From the NCBI GenBank assembly GCA_944326135.1, contig CALVCU010000004.1, forward strand, positions 26,989-90,988: 64,000 nucleotides of DNA, given 5' to 3'. Positions 9,181-18,660 of this stretch are shown here, piece by piece (position 1 is the stretch's first letter; every line of letters begins with the position of its first letter). The DNA is from an uncultured Ligilactobacillus sp. GTDB lineage: Bacteria; Bacillota; Bacilli; Lactobacillales; Lactobacillaceae. A model generated the notes under the pieces. It saw nothing but the letters and a program-made list of their open reading frames with translations. It did no database searches and was not told the DNA's origin. Position numbers and translations under genes: made by a program.

Positions 9181-10512
9181 AATTAAATTTAAAATTATCA
9201 TATTTAAGTTTGATTTGAATTTTTTTCCACATTAATATTTCAATTATAAATGAAATTATTTCAATAATTAGTAAACTAGACCAAACACCTATAATTCCGC
9301 CAATATGTGCCATTGGTAATATTACTAATAATGGTAAAATATAACCTCGAATAATTACCATAAAAATAGAGATTCGTGAATTATTAATCGCTGAGAAAAA
9401 AATATTAAATACTACATTTAAGCTAGAAAATAATAAACTAATTAATAGAAGTTTAATTCCTTGTGTAGCCATAGTAACTACCGTATTATTTGAAGCGGCA
9501 TTAAAAAAATCAATAATTATATTTGTATTAAATATTACAAATAGTAAACAGATAATTCCTAAAAATTCTGCAATTATCAATCCAAAGCGTAATCCAAATC
9601 TTATATTTATAAAATTACGTTTGGCATATTGATGACTTACAATAGGTTGAATTCCTTGAGCAACTCCTGTAAATAAAGCTAGTGCTACTAAAAGTACATT
9701 TGCTGCAATTCCATATGCAGCTACAGCATCATTTCCACTCACTGTTAAAAATACCCAATTATAAATAAATATACCAACACCAGTACTTAATTCAGTTAAA
9801 AAAGAAGGTAATCCTATATTAAATACTTTAAATAACCTTTTTATGTTCAAATTTGTTTTAATGAATTTTAAATTATTATTTTTGGATTTAAAATGAGGTA
9901 ATGTTATGAGTATACTAATTATAGGCGAAAAACTTGTAGCAAAACCTGCACCATACATACCGTAATTTAATTTGATAATTAAAAGCCAATCTAAAAAAAT
10001 ATTTGAAAGACTAGAAATAATCATTGCAAACATAGCTATTTTAGTTCCAAAGTCATTTCTTATGAAACTTAATATTAAATTGTTAAAAACAAAAAATGGA
10101 CCAAATAATAAAATAATTTTAATATATTCTAATGTATATCTAAACGTTGATTGATCTGCGCCAAGTAAATAAGCAATTTTTTCAGGAAACAAAACACCAC
10201 AAAGCATAAAAAATAAGCCTAAAATAATTCCAATAATAAAAATTTGTGTATAGATTTCCTGTGCCTTTTTTTATTTTTTAAATAATAAAACGTAAAAAGT
10301 GTGCCACCGCCCATTCCGAGTAAAAGTCCTAAACCTTCCATTATATTAAAAAGTGGCATGCTAAGATTCATAACAGCAACACCTAATACGCCAATACTTT
10401 TAGCAACAAAATAACTATCAGCAAGTACATAAATTGATGCACCAACTGTACTTAAAATTCCTCTAAATACGTATTTAGATAGTTCATTAGATAAAGATTT
10501 TTCTATCCCCAT
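9179..10512 (-). pseudogene. MATE-family efflux transporter, interrupted by a frameshift
   Basis: The N-terminal part starts at the ATG at 10512 (protein MGIEKSLSN..., AGGAGG ribosome site). It encodes two MATE membrane helices and then runs into a seven-base A tract on the coding strand (T tract 10266-10272), after which it continues out of frame and stops at 10219. The rest of the transporter is intact in the -1 frame down to 9179. One added A would read ...NKKKAQEIYTQIFIIG... and give a single protein of about 440 aa, the usual MATE length. MATE proteins export cationic drugs by Na+ or H+ antiport. The break may be a true null mutation, a phase-variable tract or a base-calling error in the homopolymer. 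Confidence 0.85.
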
Positions 10513-10600
10513 TTTATTTTTACTCCTCCTATCAAAGAAATTGTTCTTTACTATTATTGTAACAAAAAGGACAATAGAAATATGAAAGAAGGTAATTTTT

Positions 10601-11023
10601 ATGAGGCACATGAAAATGATTTCATCAAAAACGAATCAAAAGTTTGAAGTTAAAAATGATTCTGGAAAAATGATTTTTGATAGTAGTGAGCCAAAATCTG
10701 CTGGAGGGAATGGTAAATATCCTAGGCCAACTGAATTACTTTTAGGAGCATTAGGTTCATGTTTGAATGTAACTATTTGTTCAATAGCGGAAAGAGAAGG
10801 ATATAAAATAGATTCTTTAAAGGTAATAATTTCAACTGATGTTGAGACAAAAGGAGTTATAAATGAACAAATAAAAGATGGATTTTATAATATGAAAATT
10901 AAATTTGATATGCAAAGTAATATTCCCGTTTCTAAACAAGAACAATTTTTACAAAAATGCTTAACTGCATGTCCTGTACATTCAGTTGTTGAAAATCCTA
11001 CAAATATTGAATGGGATTACTAA
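10601..11023 (+). CDS. OsmC family protein (thiol peroxidase-like)
   Basis: A 140-aa protein of the OsmC/Ohr fold. Two conserved redox cysteines are visible: C54 in GALGSCLNVT and C124 in TACPVHSVV. An additional C120 lies four residues before C124, and C60 lies six after C54. Family members reduce organic hydroperoxides with a Cys pair; YhfA-type members like this one are less well characterised. It stands alone, transcribed away from the MATE gene, with an AAGGT ribosome site, and ends in a bidirectional terminator. Confidence 0.85.
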   Translation: MRHMKMISSKTNQKFEVKNDSGKMIFDSSEPKSAGGNGKYPRPTELLLGALGSCLNVTICSIAEREGYKIDSLKVIISTDVETKGVINEQIKDGFYNMKIKFDMQSNIPVSKQEQFLQKCLTACPVHSVVENPTNIEWDY

Positions 11024-11047
11024 AAAGGAGACCAAATGGTCTCCTTT
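11024..11047. terminator. Bidirectional terminator between osmC-like gene and thrE-like gene
   Basis: AAAGGAGACCA / TGGTCTCCTTT forms a perfect 11-bp stem with an AA loop between two convergent genes. Confidence 0.8.
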
Positions 11048-11050
11048 AAT

Positions 11051-12307
11051 TTATGATATAGTGTGACGCCATTTGTAATCAGAAATTGCACGTGCAACAA
11101 CTAATCCTAATTGTAAAAAAATTATTATCATAATAGATTTAACTAACCAGCTGATTCCGGAAATAAGTGATAAATTTCCAATATCATAGATTGCTCGATA
11201 CATATATAAACCTGGTACCATAATTACAATTGATGGTACTGTAATAGAAATTCTTGGATCACCATTCTTTAATTGAATAATTGATGCAAGAATTCCAGCA
11301 CACAAAGCACCAACAAATGAAGCCGCAGCAGGAGGGATAGAAGTAAAGTCAATTAATTCTAACCGGAATGTATTTGCAAATGCTCCAACAATACTTGCTA
11401 AAAATGCCATTTTAGGAGTGCTATTAAACATTAATGAGAAGCCAAAAACGCCAATGAAACTTGCTGGAATACGTAGAATAAAAGTGATAAACGGTGTTAA
11501 ATTTAATGGAGCAAAATTTGATGGTTTTAAATTAATATAAAAAGCAATAATCCATGCAACTAATGATGCTATTGATATAACCATTAATGCATATGCGGCT
11601 CTTTCTAGTCCAGAATGCATATCTAATTTGGCAATATCTAATCCGCTAGTAATGAAAGGAAATCCTGGTACAACAAATAGCATTGCACCAATATATCCAG
11701 CTTCGTGTTGGATAGATAAGTGAAAAGAAATTTCTAACAAATAGAAAACGATTGCGTATGAAATGCATGCAGTAGTAACACTAGAAATAATACCTAACAA
11801 ACTAATCAAATTATGTTTACCAATTATTTGTCTAATGTAGTTTCCTAAAGTTGCAGCAATTAAACTGCAAAACATCTCAATAATTCCACCTCCAAGCAAA
11901 AAAACGAAGGCACTACAAGCTAGTCCTGCAGCTAAAGATAAAGTAAATTTTGAATAATTATTAGAAGAACGATTTATTTTTTTTAACAATGAACATACTT
12001 CTGCTACAGTTAAGTCAGTTCCATGTAATTGAAAAAAGTTAACAAAATCTTCCAAATCATGTAATTTAACCATGTTAATGCCTGTTTCAGATAGTGTAAG
12101 TGTTTGTGAGCAAGAATTACATTTTTCATAACAAGTGTAATTAATAGAAACTAATCCAATATCTGCAAAACAGCGAATATTTAATACTTTTGCAATAGAA
12201 TTCATTGATTCTCGAACTCTCCATGCGCCTGTTCCACAAGAGAGCATCATAATTCCAATTTTTCCGATAAAATTTGTTTTATATTTTAAACCAGCATTTG
12301 TAATCAA
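11051..12307 (-). CDS. ThrE-type threonine/serine exporter (two-domain)
   Basis: A 418-aa membrane protein. The N-terminal soluble part carries the ThrE signature (GIMMLSCGTGAWRVRESM, about residues 18-35) and is followed by about ten hydrophobic segments, corresponding to a fused ThrE plus ThrE_2 (DUF3815) architecture. ThrE proteins export threonine and serine by proton antiport. The only canonical in-frame start is the TTG at 12307, which lacks a good ribosome site, so the exact start is uncertain. An unusual cysteine cluster (C59, C63, C66) sits in the soluble domain. It appears to be monocistronic. Confidence 0.75.
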   Translation of the reverse strand: MITNAGLKYKTNFIGKIGIMMLSCGTGAWRVRESMNSIAKVLNIRCFADIGLVSINYTCYEKCNSCSQTLTLSETGINMVKLHDLEDFVNFFQLHGTDLTVAEVCSLLKKINRSSNNYSKFTLSLAAGLACSAFVFLLGGGIIEMFCSLIAATLGNYIRQIIGKHNLISLLGIISSVTTACISYAIVFYLLEISFHLSIQHEAGYIGAMLFVVPGFPFITSGLDIAKLDMHSGLERAAYALMVISIASLVAWIIAFYINLKPSNFAPLNLTPFITFILRIPASFIGVFGFSLMFNSTPKMAFLASIVGAFANTFRLELIDFTSIPPAAASFVGALCAGILASIIQLKNGDPRISITVPSIVIMVPGLYMYRAIYDIGNLSLISGISWLVKSIMIIIFLQLGLVVARAISDYKWRHTIS

Positions 12308-12404
12308 TGTTTTATTTGATACATTTGGTTGTATTAAATAATCTTTAACTAATTAAAAAACTTCCTTAATTATTTTAATTAATTTATAAATTATAACATA
12401 TAAT

Positions 12405-12446
12405 AAAAATGAGATTTAACAATTATTATTGTTAAATCTCATTTTT
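12405..12446 (-). terminator. Terminator after the Asp/Glu racemase gene
   Basis: The 18-bp arms AAAAATGAGATTTAACAA (12405-12422) and TTGTTAAATCTCATTTTT (12429-12446) are exact complements around a 6-nt loop. The stem lies immediately downstream of the racemase stop on the - strand and gives a U-rich 3' end. Confidence 0.85.
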
Positions 12447-12447
12447 A

Positions 12448-13206
12448 CTAGAATCCATAATTTGTAATTTTTGCTAATAATTTTTTACCCTCTTGATTAC
12501 TTTTTCGAAAAGCTTCACCAAGTTCAATTGATTTATCAACGATTATTGATTGAGCATCAATAACTTTATATGGATGATTACCTGCTAATTCTTGCGCTAA
12601 TGATAGTTCGGTACACCCTAATGTAATAACATTACATTTATATTTATCATGCATTTCTTTAAGGATGCTGTGATATAAATTAGCATTAACATCATTTTTA
12701 TCTTTAATATAATCATAAATCAAACTCATTGTTTTATTTTGAAGATTTTTATCTCCTGTAATACATTCGACACCAATTTTTTTAAATGCATTTTGATATA
12801 TTTGATCTTTTAATGTGCCAGCAGTAGAAATTAGACCTACTCTTTTTTCATTAGGGTATTTTTCTTTAAATTCTTTAACTGCAATCTTTAACATATGAAG
12901 TATAGGTACATTCGTTGCAGCTTGAAATTGGTCATAAAAATAGTGTGCAGTATTACAAATAATTAACATAAATTCAGGATGTAAAGAACTTTGTTGTTTA
13001 ATATCTTCTATTAAGACAGGTAAAAAATTAGGTTTATTATGATCTAAAATATATTCTGTTCTATCAGGAACCGTTGCGTGATTAACCAAAATATAATTTA
13101 AATAGTCTTGATCTTTTTGAGCATGTGTTCTTTTATTAAGTAATCTAACATAACTTTCTGTTGCCATTGTTCCCATTCCACCTAAAACAGTAAAAAATTT
13201 TTTCAT
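12448..13206 (-). CDS. Aspartate/glutamate racemase family protein
   Basis: A 252-aa cofactor-independent racemase of the Asp/Glu/hydantoin family. The two catalytic cysteines are in IICNTAHYF (about residue 84) and TLGCTEL (about residue 198). The N-terminal LGGMGTMATESYVRLLN matches the RacX/YgeA/aspartate racemase branch rather than MurI, and a separate murI gene is present at 55.8-56.6 kb. Its promoter region is shared with the divergent aspD gene, which suggests a role in supplying L-aspartate from D-aspartate, or in making D-amino acids. Substrate specificity cannot be read from the sequence. Confidence 0.85.
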   Translation of the reverse strand: MKKFFTVLGGMGTMATESYVRLLNKRTHAQKDQDYLNYILVNHATVPDRTEYILDHNKPNFLPVLIEDIKQQSSLHPEFMLIICNTAHYFYDQFQAATNVPILHMLKIAVKEFKEKYPNEKRVGLISTAGTLKDQIYQNAFKKIGVECITGDKNLQNKTMSLIYDYIKDKNDVNANLYHSILKEMHDKYKCNVITLGCTELSLAQELAGNHPYKVIDAQSIIVDKSIELGEAFRKSNQEGKKLLAKITNYGF

Positions 13207-13328
13207 GTTAAAAAACCTCCTTAAATGATTTGAATAATTTTTATTCTGTGATAAGAGTAATTCAATTGTATTAGATATGAAAGAAAGGATTATTTGCTTT
13301 GTTAAGTTTGATTTTTAAAGTAAATTTA

Positions 13329-13356
13329 TTGAAATGTATGACAATGGTATTACACT
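13329..13356 (+). promoter_or_regulatory. Possible promoter of aspD-aspT
   Basis: TTGAAA (13329-13334) and TACACT (13351-13356) are separated by 16 bp, about 40 bp before the aspD start, in the 190-bp divergent intergenic region. The match to sigma-A consensus is moderate. Confidence 0.4.
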
Positions 13357-13396
13357 AATCATGTAAGGAATTAATTAAGTTTTAGGAGGTTGTATT

Positions 13397-15013
13397 ATGA
13401 CAGATGTAAAAAAAGAAAAAGCATTAGAAAAATTAGGAGCATTTGAAATTGCTTTTAAGATGTTAATTTTAGCTAAAAATAATGATAAACAAAATGTATT
13501 TTTAAATGCTGGTCGCGGAAATCCTAATTGGATTCAAACTATTTCTCGTGCTGCATTTGCACGGTTAATACAATTTGGAATTAAAGAATCAAAAAGAACA
13601 ATTTCTGATAAAGATTTGGCTGGATATACTGAAGAAAATGGGATATATGAAAGATTAGAAACCTTTTTACAACCAGATGAAAATAAAGAAGATAAATTTT
13701 TATTAGATTGCGTAAATTATGTAAATAATAAGTTTAATTTTAATAAGGATGATTTTGTTAAGGAATGGATTGATGGCGTATTAGGTAACAACTATCCTGT
13801 ACCTAGTCGAATTTTAAAATATACAGAAAAAGTAATTAATGAATATTTGGATTCTATTTTATATCATAATAATTCTAATCCAGATTTAAAAAATAATACA
13901 GAATTGTTTGCTACAGAAGGAGCTACTGCTGCTATTGTATATATTTTTAATTCATTAAAGGAAAATAAGTTAATTCATCCAGGAGATAAAATTATAATTA
14001 ATACACCAATTTTTACGCCATATATTGAAATTCCAGAATTGGCAGACTATGATATGGATGAAATCGATTTACGGTCAAAGGAATGTAATAATTGGGAATT
14101 AGATCCAGAAGCAATAAAAAAATTACAAGATCCTAATATCAAAGCTTTATTTTTAGTAAATCCTTCTAACCCAGGGTCAGTTGCACTTGATCAAAAGGCT
14201 CTAAAAGCAATAAAAAAGGCCGTAGAGATTAATCCAAATTTAATGATTATAACAGATGATGTATATGGTCCATTTACAGAAAAGTTTGAAAGTGTATATA
14301 CAGTGGCTCCACATAATACTCTATTAGTTTATTCATATTCTAAACTTTTTGGTGTAACTGGTTGGAGAATAGGTGTTATTGCGGCAAATAAAGTTAATAT
14401 ATTTGATAAATTAATTTCAAAATTGCCAGAAAATGAAAAAAAAGAATTATTTACTAGATATCGTCATGTTGTATTAAAACCTGAAGAAATGAAATTTATT
14501 GATAGGATGGTTGCAGACAGTCGTGCAATTGGCTTATATCATACATCAGGATTATCTACTCCACAACAAATAATGTTAAATTTATTCTCACTTGCTCATT
14601 TAATTAATGAAGAAAAAGATGGGAAAGATCGCGATCACTATATTGAAGAAGCTAAAAAAATAGTTACAAAGAGATATGATGATTTGCATAAGGGATTATC
14701 TGTTAAAGAGTTTAATGATCCATCAAATGCACGTTATTATTCTTTAATTGATATTTATGAATTAGCAGAACAATATTATGATAAAGATTTTTCAAACTGG
14801 TTAAGAAATAATTTTGAACAAATAGACTTTTTAATGCAATTATCTAAGAAAAATGGTGTGGTATTAATGGATGGTGTTGGTTTTGGATCAAAGCCTGGCG
14901 TATTAAGAGTTTCACAGGCTAATCTTCCAAATGAAGATTATGCAATGATTGCTCGTCAAATTCGAGATTTAATGGAAGATTATCACAATCAATATTTAAA
15001 ACGTCAGAAATAA
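13397..15013 (+). CDS. aspD: Bifunctional aspartate aminotransferase / L-aspartate 4-decarboxylase
   Basis: A 538-aa fold-type I PLP enzyme. The Schiff-base lysine is K316 in SYSKLFGVTGWRIG, with LVNPSNPGS (substrate and cofactor pocket) and TDDVYGPF upstream of it. This length and the long N-terminal extension distinguish the dodecameric aspartate beta-decarboxylase from ordinary aminotransferases. It converts L-aspartate to L-alanine and CO2, consuming a cytosolic proton. An AGGAGG site lies 7 nt before the ATG. The aspartate:alanine exchanger follows 15 nt later, so the two form a proton-motive decarboxylation cycle. Confidence 0.95.
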   Translation: MTDVKKEKALEKLGAFEIAFKMLILAKNNDKQNVFLNAGRGNPNWIQTISRAAFARLIQFGIKESKRTISDKDLAGYTEENGIYERLETFLQPDENKEDKFLLDCVNYVNNKFNFNKDDFVKEWIDGVLGNNYPVPSRILKYTEKVINEYLDSILYHNNSNPDLKNNTELFATEGATAAIVYIFNSLKENKLIHPGDKIIINTPIFTPYIEIPELADYDMDEIDLRSKECNNWELDPEAIKKLQDPNIKALFLVNPSNPGSVALDQKALKAIKKAVEINPNLMIITDDVYGPFTEKFESVYTVAPHNTLLVYSYSKLFGVTGWRIGVIAANKVNIFDKLISKLPENEKKELFTRYRHVVLKPEEMKFIDRMVADSRAIGLYHTSGLSTPQQIMLNLFSLAHLINEEKDGKDRDHYIEEAKKIVTKRYDDLHKGLSVKEFNDPSNARYYSLIDIYELAEQYYDKDFSNWLRNNFEQIDFLMQLSKKNGVVLMDGVGFGSKPGVLRVSQANLPNEDYAMIARQIRDLMEDYHNQYLKRQK

Positions 15014-15028
15014 TATGAGGTGAAAAAT

Positions 15029-16696
15029 ATGTGGAAGAATTTTATTGATTTTCTTACATCCAATCCATCTATTGCTATATTTGTTTGTTTAGGATTTGGA
15101 TATTTAATTGGTAGAATACATTTTAAATCTTTTACTGTTGGATCAACAGTAGGAGTATTAATTATGGGATTATTAGTTGGACAAATAACTAATTTTGATA
15201 TACCTGATATTGTAAAAAATATTTTCTTTGATTTATTTATCTTTACAATTGGTTATGAAGTCGGACCAGCGTTTGTAAGAAGTTTTAAAAAAAATGGTAT
15301 TAGATTAATGATAGATGGAGTGTTTTTTTCTGTCATAGCATTTATTTTTGCTTTAATACTATTTAAGATTTTCCATGTTGGTCGAGGAGAAGGAGCTGGC
15401 ATTATTGCTGGCGCTTTAACACAATCAGCTGTAATTGGAACATCAGCATCAAGTATAAACACTTTAAATATTTCCCATGCTGCAAAAGTAATGATGAATT
15501 CTCAAGTAGCAATAGCTTATGCGATTACTTATGTGTTTGGGACAGCTGGTGTAATTATTTTTATAAAAGATATTGCACCTAAAATTTTACGCGTTGATTT
15601 AAAAGAAGAAACAAAAAATGTAATAAAAAAATTGCACTATGTAGGAGATTCAAATAAAAATAATTTTAAAAATAATCCTATTGTGGTTCGAGCATTTAAA
15701 GTTGCATCTGATGCAAAAATTGCAAATTGGACAGTTAATAAATTTGAAAAAAAATATCAAAATCAAATAGTTATTGAAAAAATTATTGACTCACAAAATA
15801 AGGAAATTAAATTTAATAACAAAACAATAATAAAACCTGACATGATTATTTCATTAGTTGGGAATGTAGATAATTTTATAAATTCAAAAGAATATGCTGG
15901 AACAGAAGTATTTGATGACACGTATCGAAAAGTTAATATGACAAAGAAAGATATTAGGTTAACAAATGTGTTTAATATTTCTGCTTTAAGAGATTTAGTT
16001 CAAAAAGGAATAGTTATTACTCAAGCTCTAGATGAAACTGATAAAAAGTTCACTGATTTTTCTAAACTGAAAAAGGGAGATAAAATATCAGTTCTTGGAC
16101 CTGAAAAATCAATTGATAACGTTATTGATGATTTAGGATATGCTTGTGATGAAGGAACAGTTACTGATGTAAGCTTTTTATCAATTGGCATTATAATTGG
16201 TATTTTGATTGGATCAATTATAATAACTATAAAGGATGTTCCACTCACATTAGGTGCTGGTGGAGGTGCTTTATTTGCCGGACTATTCTTTGGATGGTGG
16301 CAAGATAAAAATCCTAAAATTGGTAATATACCATCCTCTGTGCGTTGGTTACTAAAAAGTTTAGGATTAAATTTGTTTATTGGATGTGTTGGATTAAGTG
16401 CAGGATCAGCATTTGTGCCAGCATTAAAACAAATGGGATGGGGTGTACTATTAATAGGCGCTGTTGTTTCAATTTTCCCATTTTTAGCAACTTTATTATT
16501 TGGTAAATATATACTTAAATTAAATGCAGTGGATAATATTGGTGGATTATGTGGTAGTGGAACAATTACAGCTGCTTTGAATGCTGTGACAGAACAAGAA
16601 AAAAGTAGTGTGTTTGCTTTATCCTATACACCAACTTATGCAATCGGTAATATTTTAATTACTGTAATGGGACCATTAATAATTGCATTGTTATAA
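15029..16696 (+). CDS. aspT: Aspartate:alanine antiporter
   Basis: A 555-aa membrane protein with about five TM helices at each end and a large central hydrophilic region (about residues 180-380) containing two TrkA-C (RCK_C) domains, the hallmark architecture of AspT/YidE transporters. It exchanges external aspartate(-) for internal alanine; with AspD this is electrogenic and generates proton motive force. The ATG at 15029 is chosen over the GTG at 15020, because GAGGTG at 15017-15022 then serves as ribosome site. It is the second gene of the operon and is followed by a 19-bp terminator stem. Confidence 0.95.
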   Translation: MWKNFIDFLTSNPSIAIFVCLGFGYLIGRIHFKSFTVGSTVGVLIMGLLVGQITNFDIPDIVKNIFFDLFIFTIGYEVGPAFVRSFKKNGIRLMIDGVFFSVIAFIFALILFKIFHVGRGEGAGIIAGALTQSAVIGTSASSINTLNISHAAKVMMNSQVAIAYAITYVFGTAGVIIFIKDIAPKILRVDLKEETKNVIKKLHYVGDSNKNNFKNNPIVVRAFKVASDAKIANWTVNKFEKKYQNQIVIEKIIDSQNKEIKFNNKTIIKPDMIISLVGNVDNFINSKEYAGTEVFDDTYRKVNMTKKDIRLTNVFNISALRDLVQKGIVITQALDETDKKFTDFSKLKKGDKISVLGPEKSIDNVIDDLGYACDEGTVTDVSFLSIGIIIGILIGSIIITIKDVPLTLGAGGGALFAGLFFGWWQDKNPKIGNIPSSVRWLLKSLGLNLFIGCVGLSAGSAFVPALKQMGWGVLLIGAVVSIFPFLATLLFGKYILKLNAVDNIGGLCGSGTITAALNAVTEQEKSSVFALSYTPTYAIGNILITVMGPLIIALL

Positions 16697-16735
16697 ATAA
16701 TAAGTGCTTGACTACTAGTCAAGCACTTATTATTT
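16695..16735. terminator. Strong terminator after aspT
   Basis: AAATAATAAGTGCTTGACT (16695-16713) pairs perfectly with AGTCAAGCACTTATTATTT (16717-16735) around a 3-nt loop. It directly follows the aspT stop and precedes the APC permease gene. Confidence 0.85.
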
Positions 16736-16762
16736 ATAATTTTAAAGTAAGGGATGATTAAA

Positions 16763-18103
16763 GTGAATAAGAAAAGTAAAGAAATTAAAATTAGCCCATT
16801 CTCAGCATTTTTATTAGGTGTTGATGGAATGGTAGGTTCGGCAATTTTTTTGCTACCAGGAAGTTTATATTCTAAGGCTGGAAATGGTTTAATTTGGTTA
16901 TTGGTTTTATCAGGTATTTCAGCACTATTTTTAGCATTATGTTATGCAGCGTTATCAAGTGAAACAAAACAAAATGGAGCTGCTTGGTTATATGCTTATA
17001 AAGAGTTTGGACGTTTTGCTGGCTTTGAAGTTGGATTTTTTACATGGTTACAAGGTGTAGCAACTATTTCTACTGAAACTGCAGCATTCTTAACCTCTAT
17101 GCGCTTATTGGTTCCTGCACTTTCAAATAAATTAGTATACAATTTAAGTGGATTATCGATAATTTTAATTATTGCAATTATTGGGCTATTAGGAGATAAA
17201 GCTTCAAGTATCGCAGATAACATAGCAACGTTTTTGAAAATTGGCGTATTATTAATTTTTATTTTTGTCGGAATTTGGTTTATCCATAAAGTAAACTTTG
17301 TTTCAGATACACACTACTCATTGAGCTCAATGAATAATGCTTTTAGTAATGCATTTTACATGTATATGGGATTTGCTTTTTTACCAGTTGCAGCTGCTCA
17401 AATGAAAAATCCTAAAAAAAATTTACCAAGAGAATTAGTAGCGGTTATTGTTTCAGTGAGTTTAATTTATATTGCTACAGTTTTTGTTGCAATTGGAATA
17501 TTAGGGCCATCAATAGCACATAGTAGTGTTCCTTTAGCAATTGCTTTTGGTAAACATTTTGGTACATGGGGGAAAATTTTAATAACAATTGGGACTGTTG
17601 GCTCTGTTCTTGGTGTTGCAATATCATTATCATTTAGTACGCCATATGTTGCATCTTCATTAGCAAATGAGCATCATTTACTACCAAGATTTTTTGGTAA
17701 AAAATCAAAAGACGGGTCGCCATATGTTGCAATCATTATTACTACAACTTTGTGTATGTTGCTAGTCTTAAGTGGAAGTTATCTATTTTTAGTACCTGTT
17801 ACAATTATTATTTCTCTTGTTCAATATTTTTCTACTTCAATTGTAATGTTTAAAAAGCAATGGGAAAAACACAAACATCCAGAAAAAGAGAATGCAGGAT
17901 CATTTAATTTGCGTGGTGGTATTTTAGTTCCATCAATTTCAATTTTAATTTGCTTGTATATTCTGTTAAATTTAAAATTAAAAGCAATTCTTTTAGGAGG
18001 AATTGCATTACTTTGTGGAATTGTATTATACTTTGTTGATAAGAGTATTGAAAAACATATTTCAAAAAGGGATGCAGTTCAAAAAAATGGAACAAGTAAA
18101 TAA
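16763..18103 (+). CDS. APC superfamily amino acid permease
   Basis: A 446-aa protein with about 12 TM helices. The TM1 motif is DGMVGSAIFLLPGSLY, an APC family pattern. Its position after aspDT suggests an amino acid or amine substrate, but none can be assigned. I place the start at GTG 16763, where AAGGG (16749-16753) is at proper distance; the upstream ATG at 16754 has no spacing from that site. The last codons overlap the start of the folate cyclo-ligase gene, so the two are probably cotranscribed. Confidence 0.8.
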   Translation: MNKKSKEIKISPFSAFLLGVDGMVGSAIFLLPGSLYSKAGNGLIWLLVLSGISALFLALCYAALSSETKQNGAAWLYAYKEFGRFAGFEVGFFTWLQGVATISTETAAFLTSMRLLVPALSNKLVYNLSGLSIILIIAIIGLLGDKASSIADNIATFLKIGVLLIFIFVGIWFIHKVNFVSDTHYSLSSMNNAFSNAFYMYMGFAFLPVAAAQMKNPKKNLPRELVAVIVSVSLIYIATVFVAIGILGPSIAHSSVPLAIAFGKHFGTWGKILITIGTVGSVLGVAISLSFSTPYVASSLANEHHLLPRFFGKKSKDGSPYVAIIITTTLCMLLVLSGSYLFLVPVTIIISLVQYFSTSIVMFKKQWEKHKHPEKENAGSFNLRGGILVPSISILICLYILLNLKLKAILLGGIALLCGIVLYFVDKSIEKHISKRDAVQKNGTSK

Positions 18104-18641
18104 ATCTAAAAATGAGATTAGAAAAGAAATTCTATCTAAATTAAATAATTTAGATAGAAAAAAACGTAAACTAGAAACAGATTTACTAATTTCAAAAACG
18201 CTAAATTCAGAAGAAATAATAGACTCTGTTACAATTGGAATCACATTAAGCAAGTATCCTGAAGTCGATACGCATAATTTGATTAGTATGCTATGGAATT
18301 TAGGAAAAGAGCTTTATGCACCTGTAATGAGATTAGGTCATCGAATGGACTTTGTTAGATTAGATGAGCATACTCAGTTTAAAACAAATAAATTTGGTAT
18401 TTGTGAACCAGTATGGCAAGAATCAAAAATTAATAATCAACCTGATGTGATTATTGTTCCTGGCGTAGGCTTTTCATTAGACAATAATCAGCGCATTGGT
18501 TTTGGAGGCGGTTATTATGACCGCTTTTTGCACTCATTTTACGGTAAAAAAATTTCATTAGCATTACATGAGCAAATTATTTATAATGATAAATGGCTAA
18601 TTGAAAAGACTGATATTCCTTTAGATAAAATAATTTACTAA
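18087..18641 (+). CDS. 5-formyltetrahydrofolate cyclo-ligase
   Basis: A 184-aa ATP-dependent enzyme that converts 5-formyl-THF to 5,10-methenyl-THF and so recovers inactive folate. The family signature PGVGFSL...RIGFGGGYYDRFL is present near residues 130-155, and the N-terminal basic SKNEIRKEIL matches the ATP-binding start of the family. The ATG at 18087 gives the usual family length; the start is 17 nt inside the preceding permease gene. An ATG at 18072 in the same frame is possible but lies too close to the AAAGGG site. Confidence 0.85.
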   Translation: MEQVNKSKNEIRKEILSKLNNLDRKKRKLETDLLISKTLNSEEIIDSVTIGITLSKYPEVDTHNLISMLWNLGKELYAPVMRLGHRMDFVRLDEHTQFKTNKFGICEPVWQESKINNQPDVIIVPGVGFSLDNNQRIGFGGGYYDRFLHSFYGKKISLALHEQIIYNDKWLIEKTDIPLDKIIY

Positions 18642-18660
18642 TGTGAGGAGAGAAATTTAG

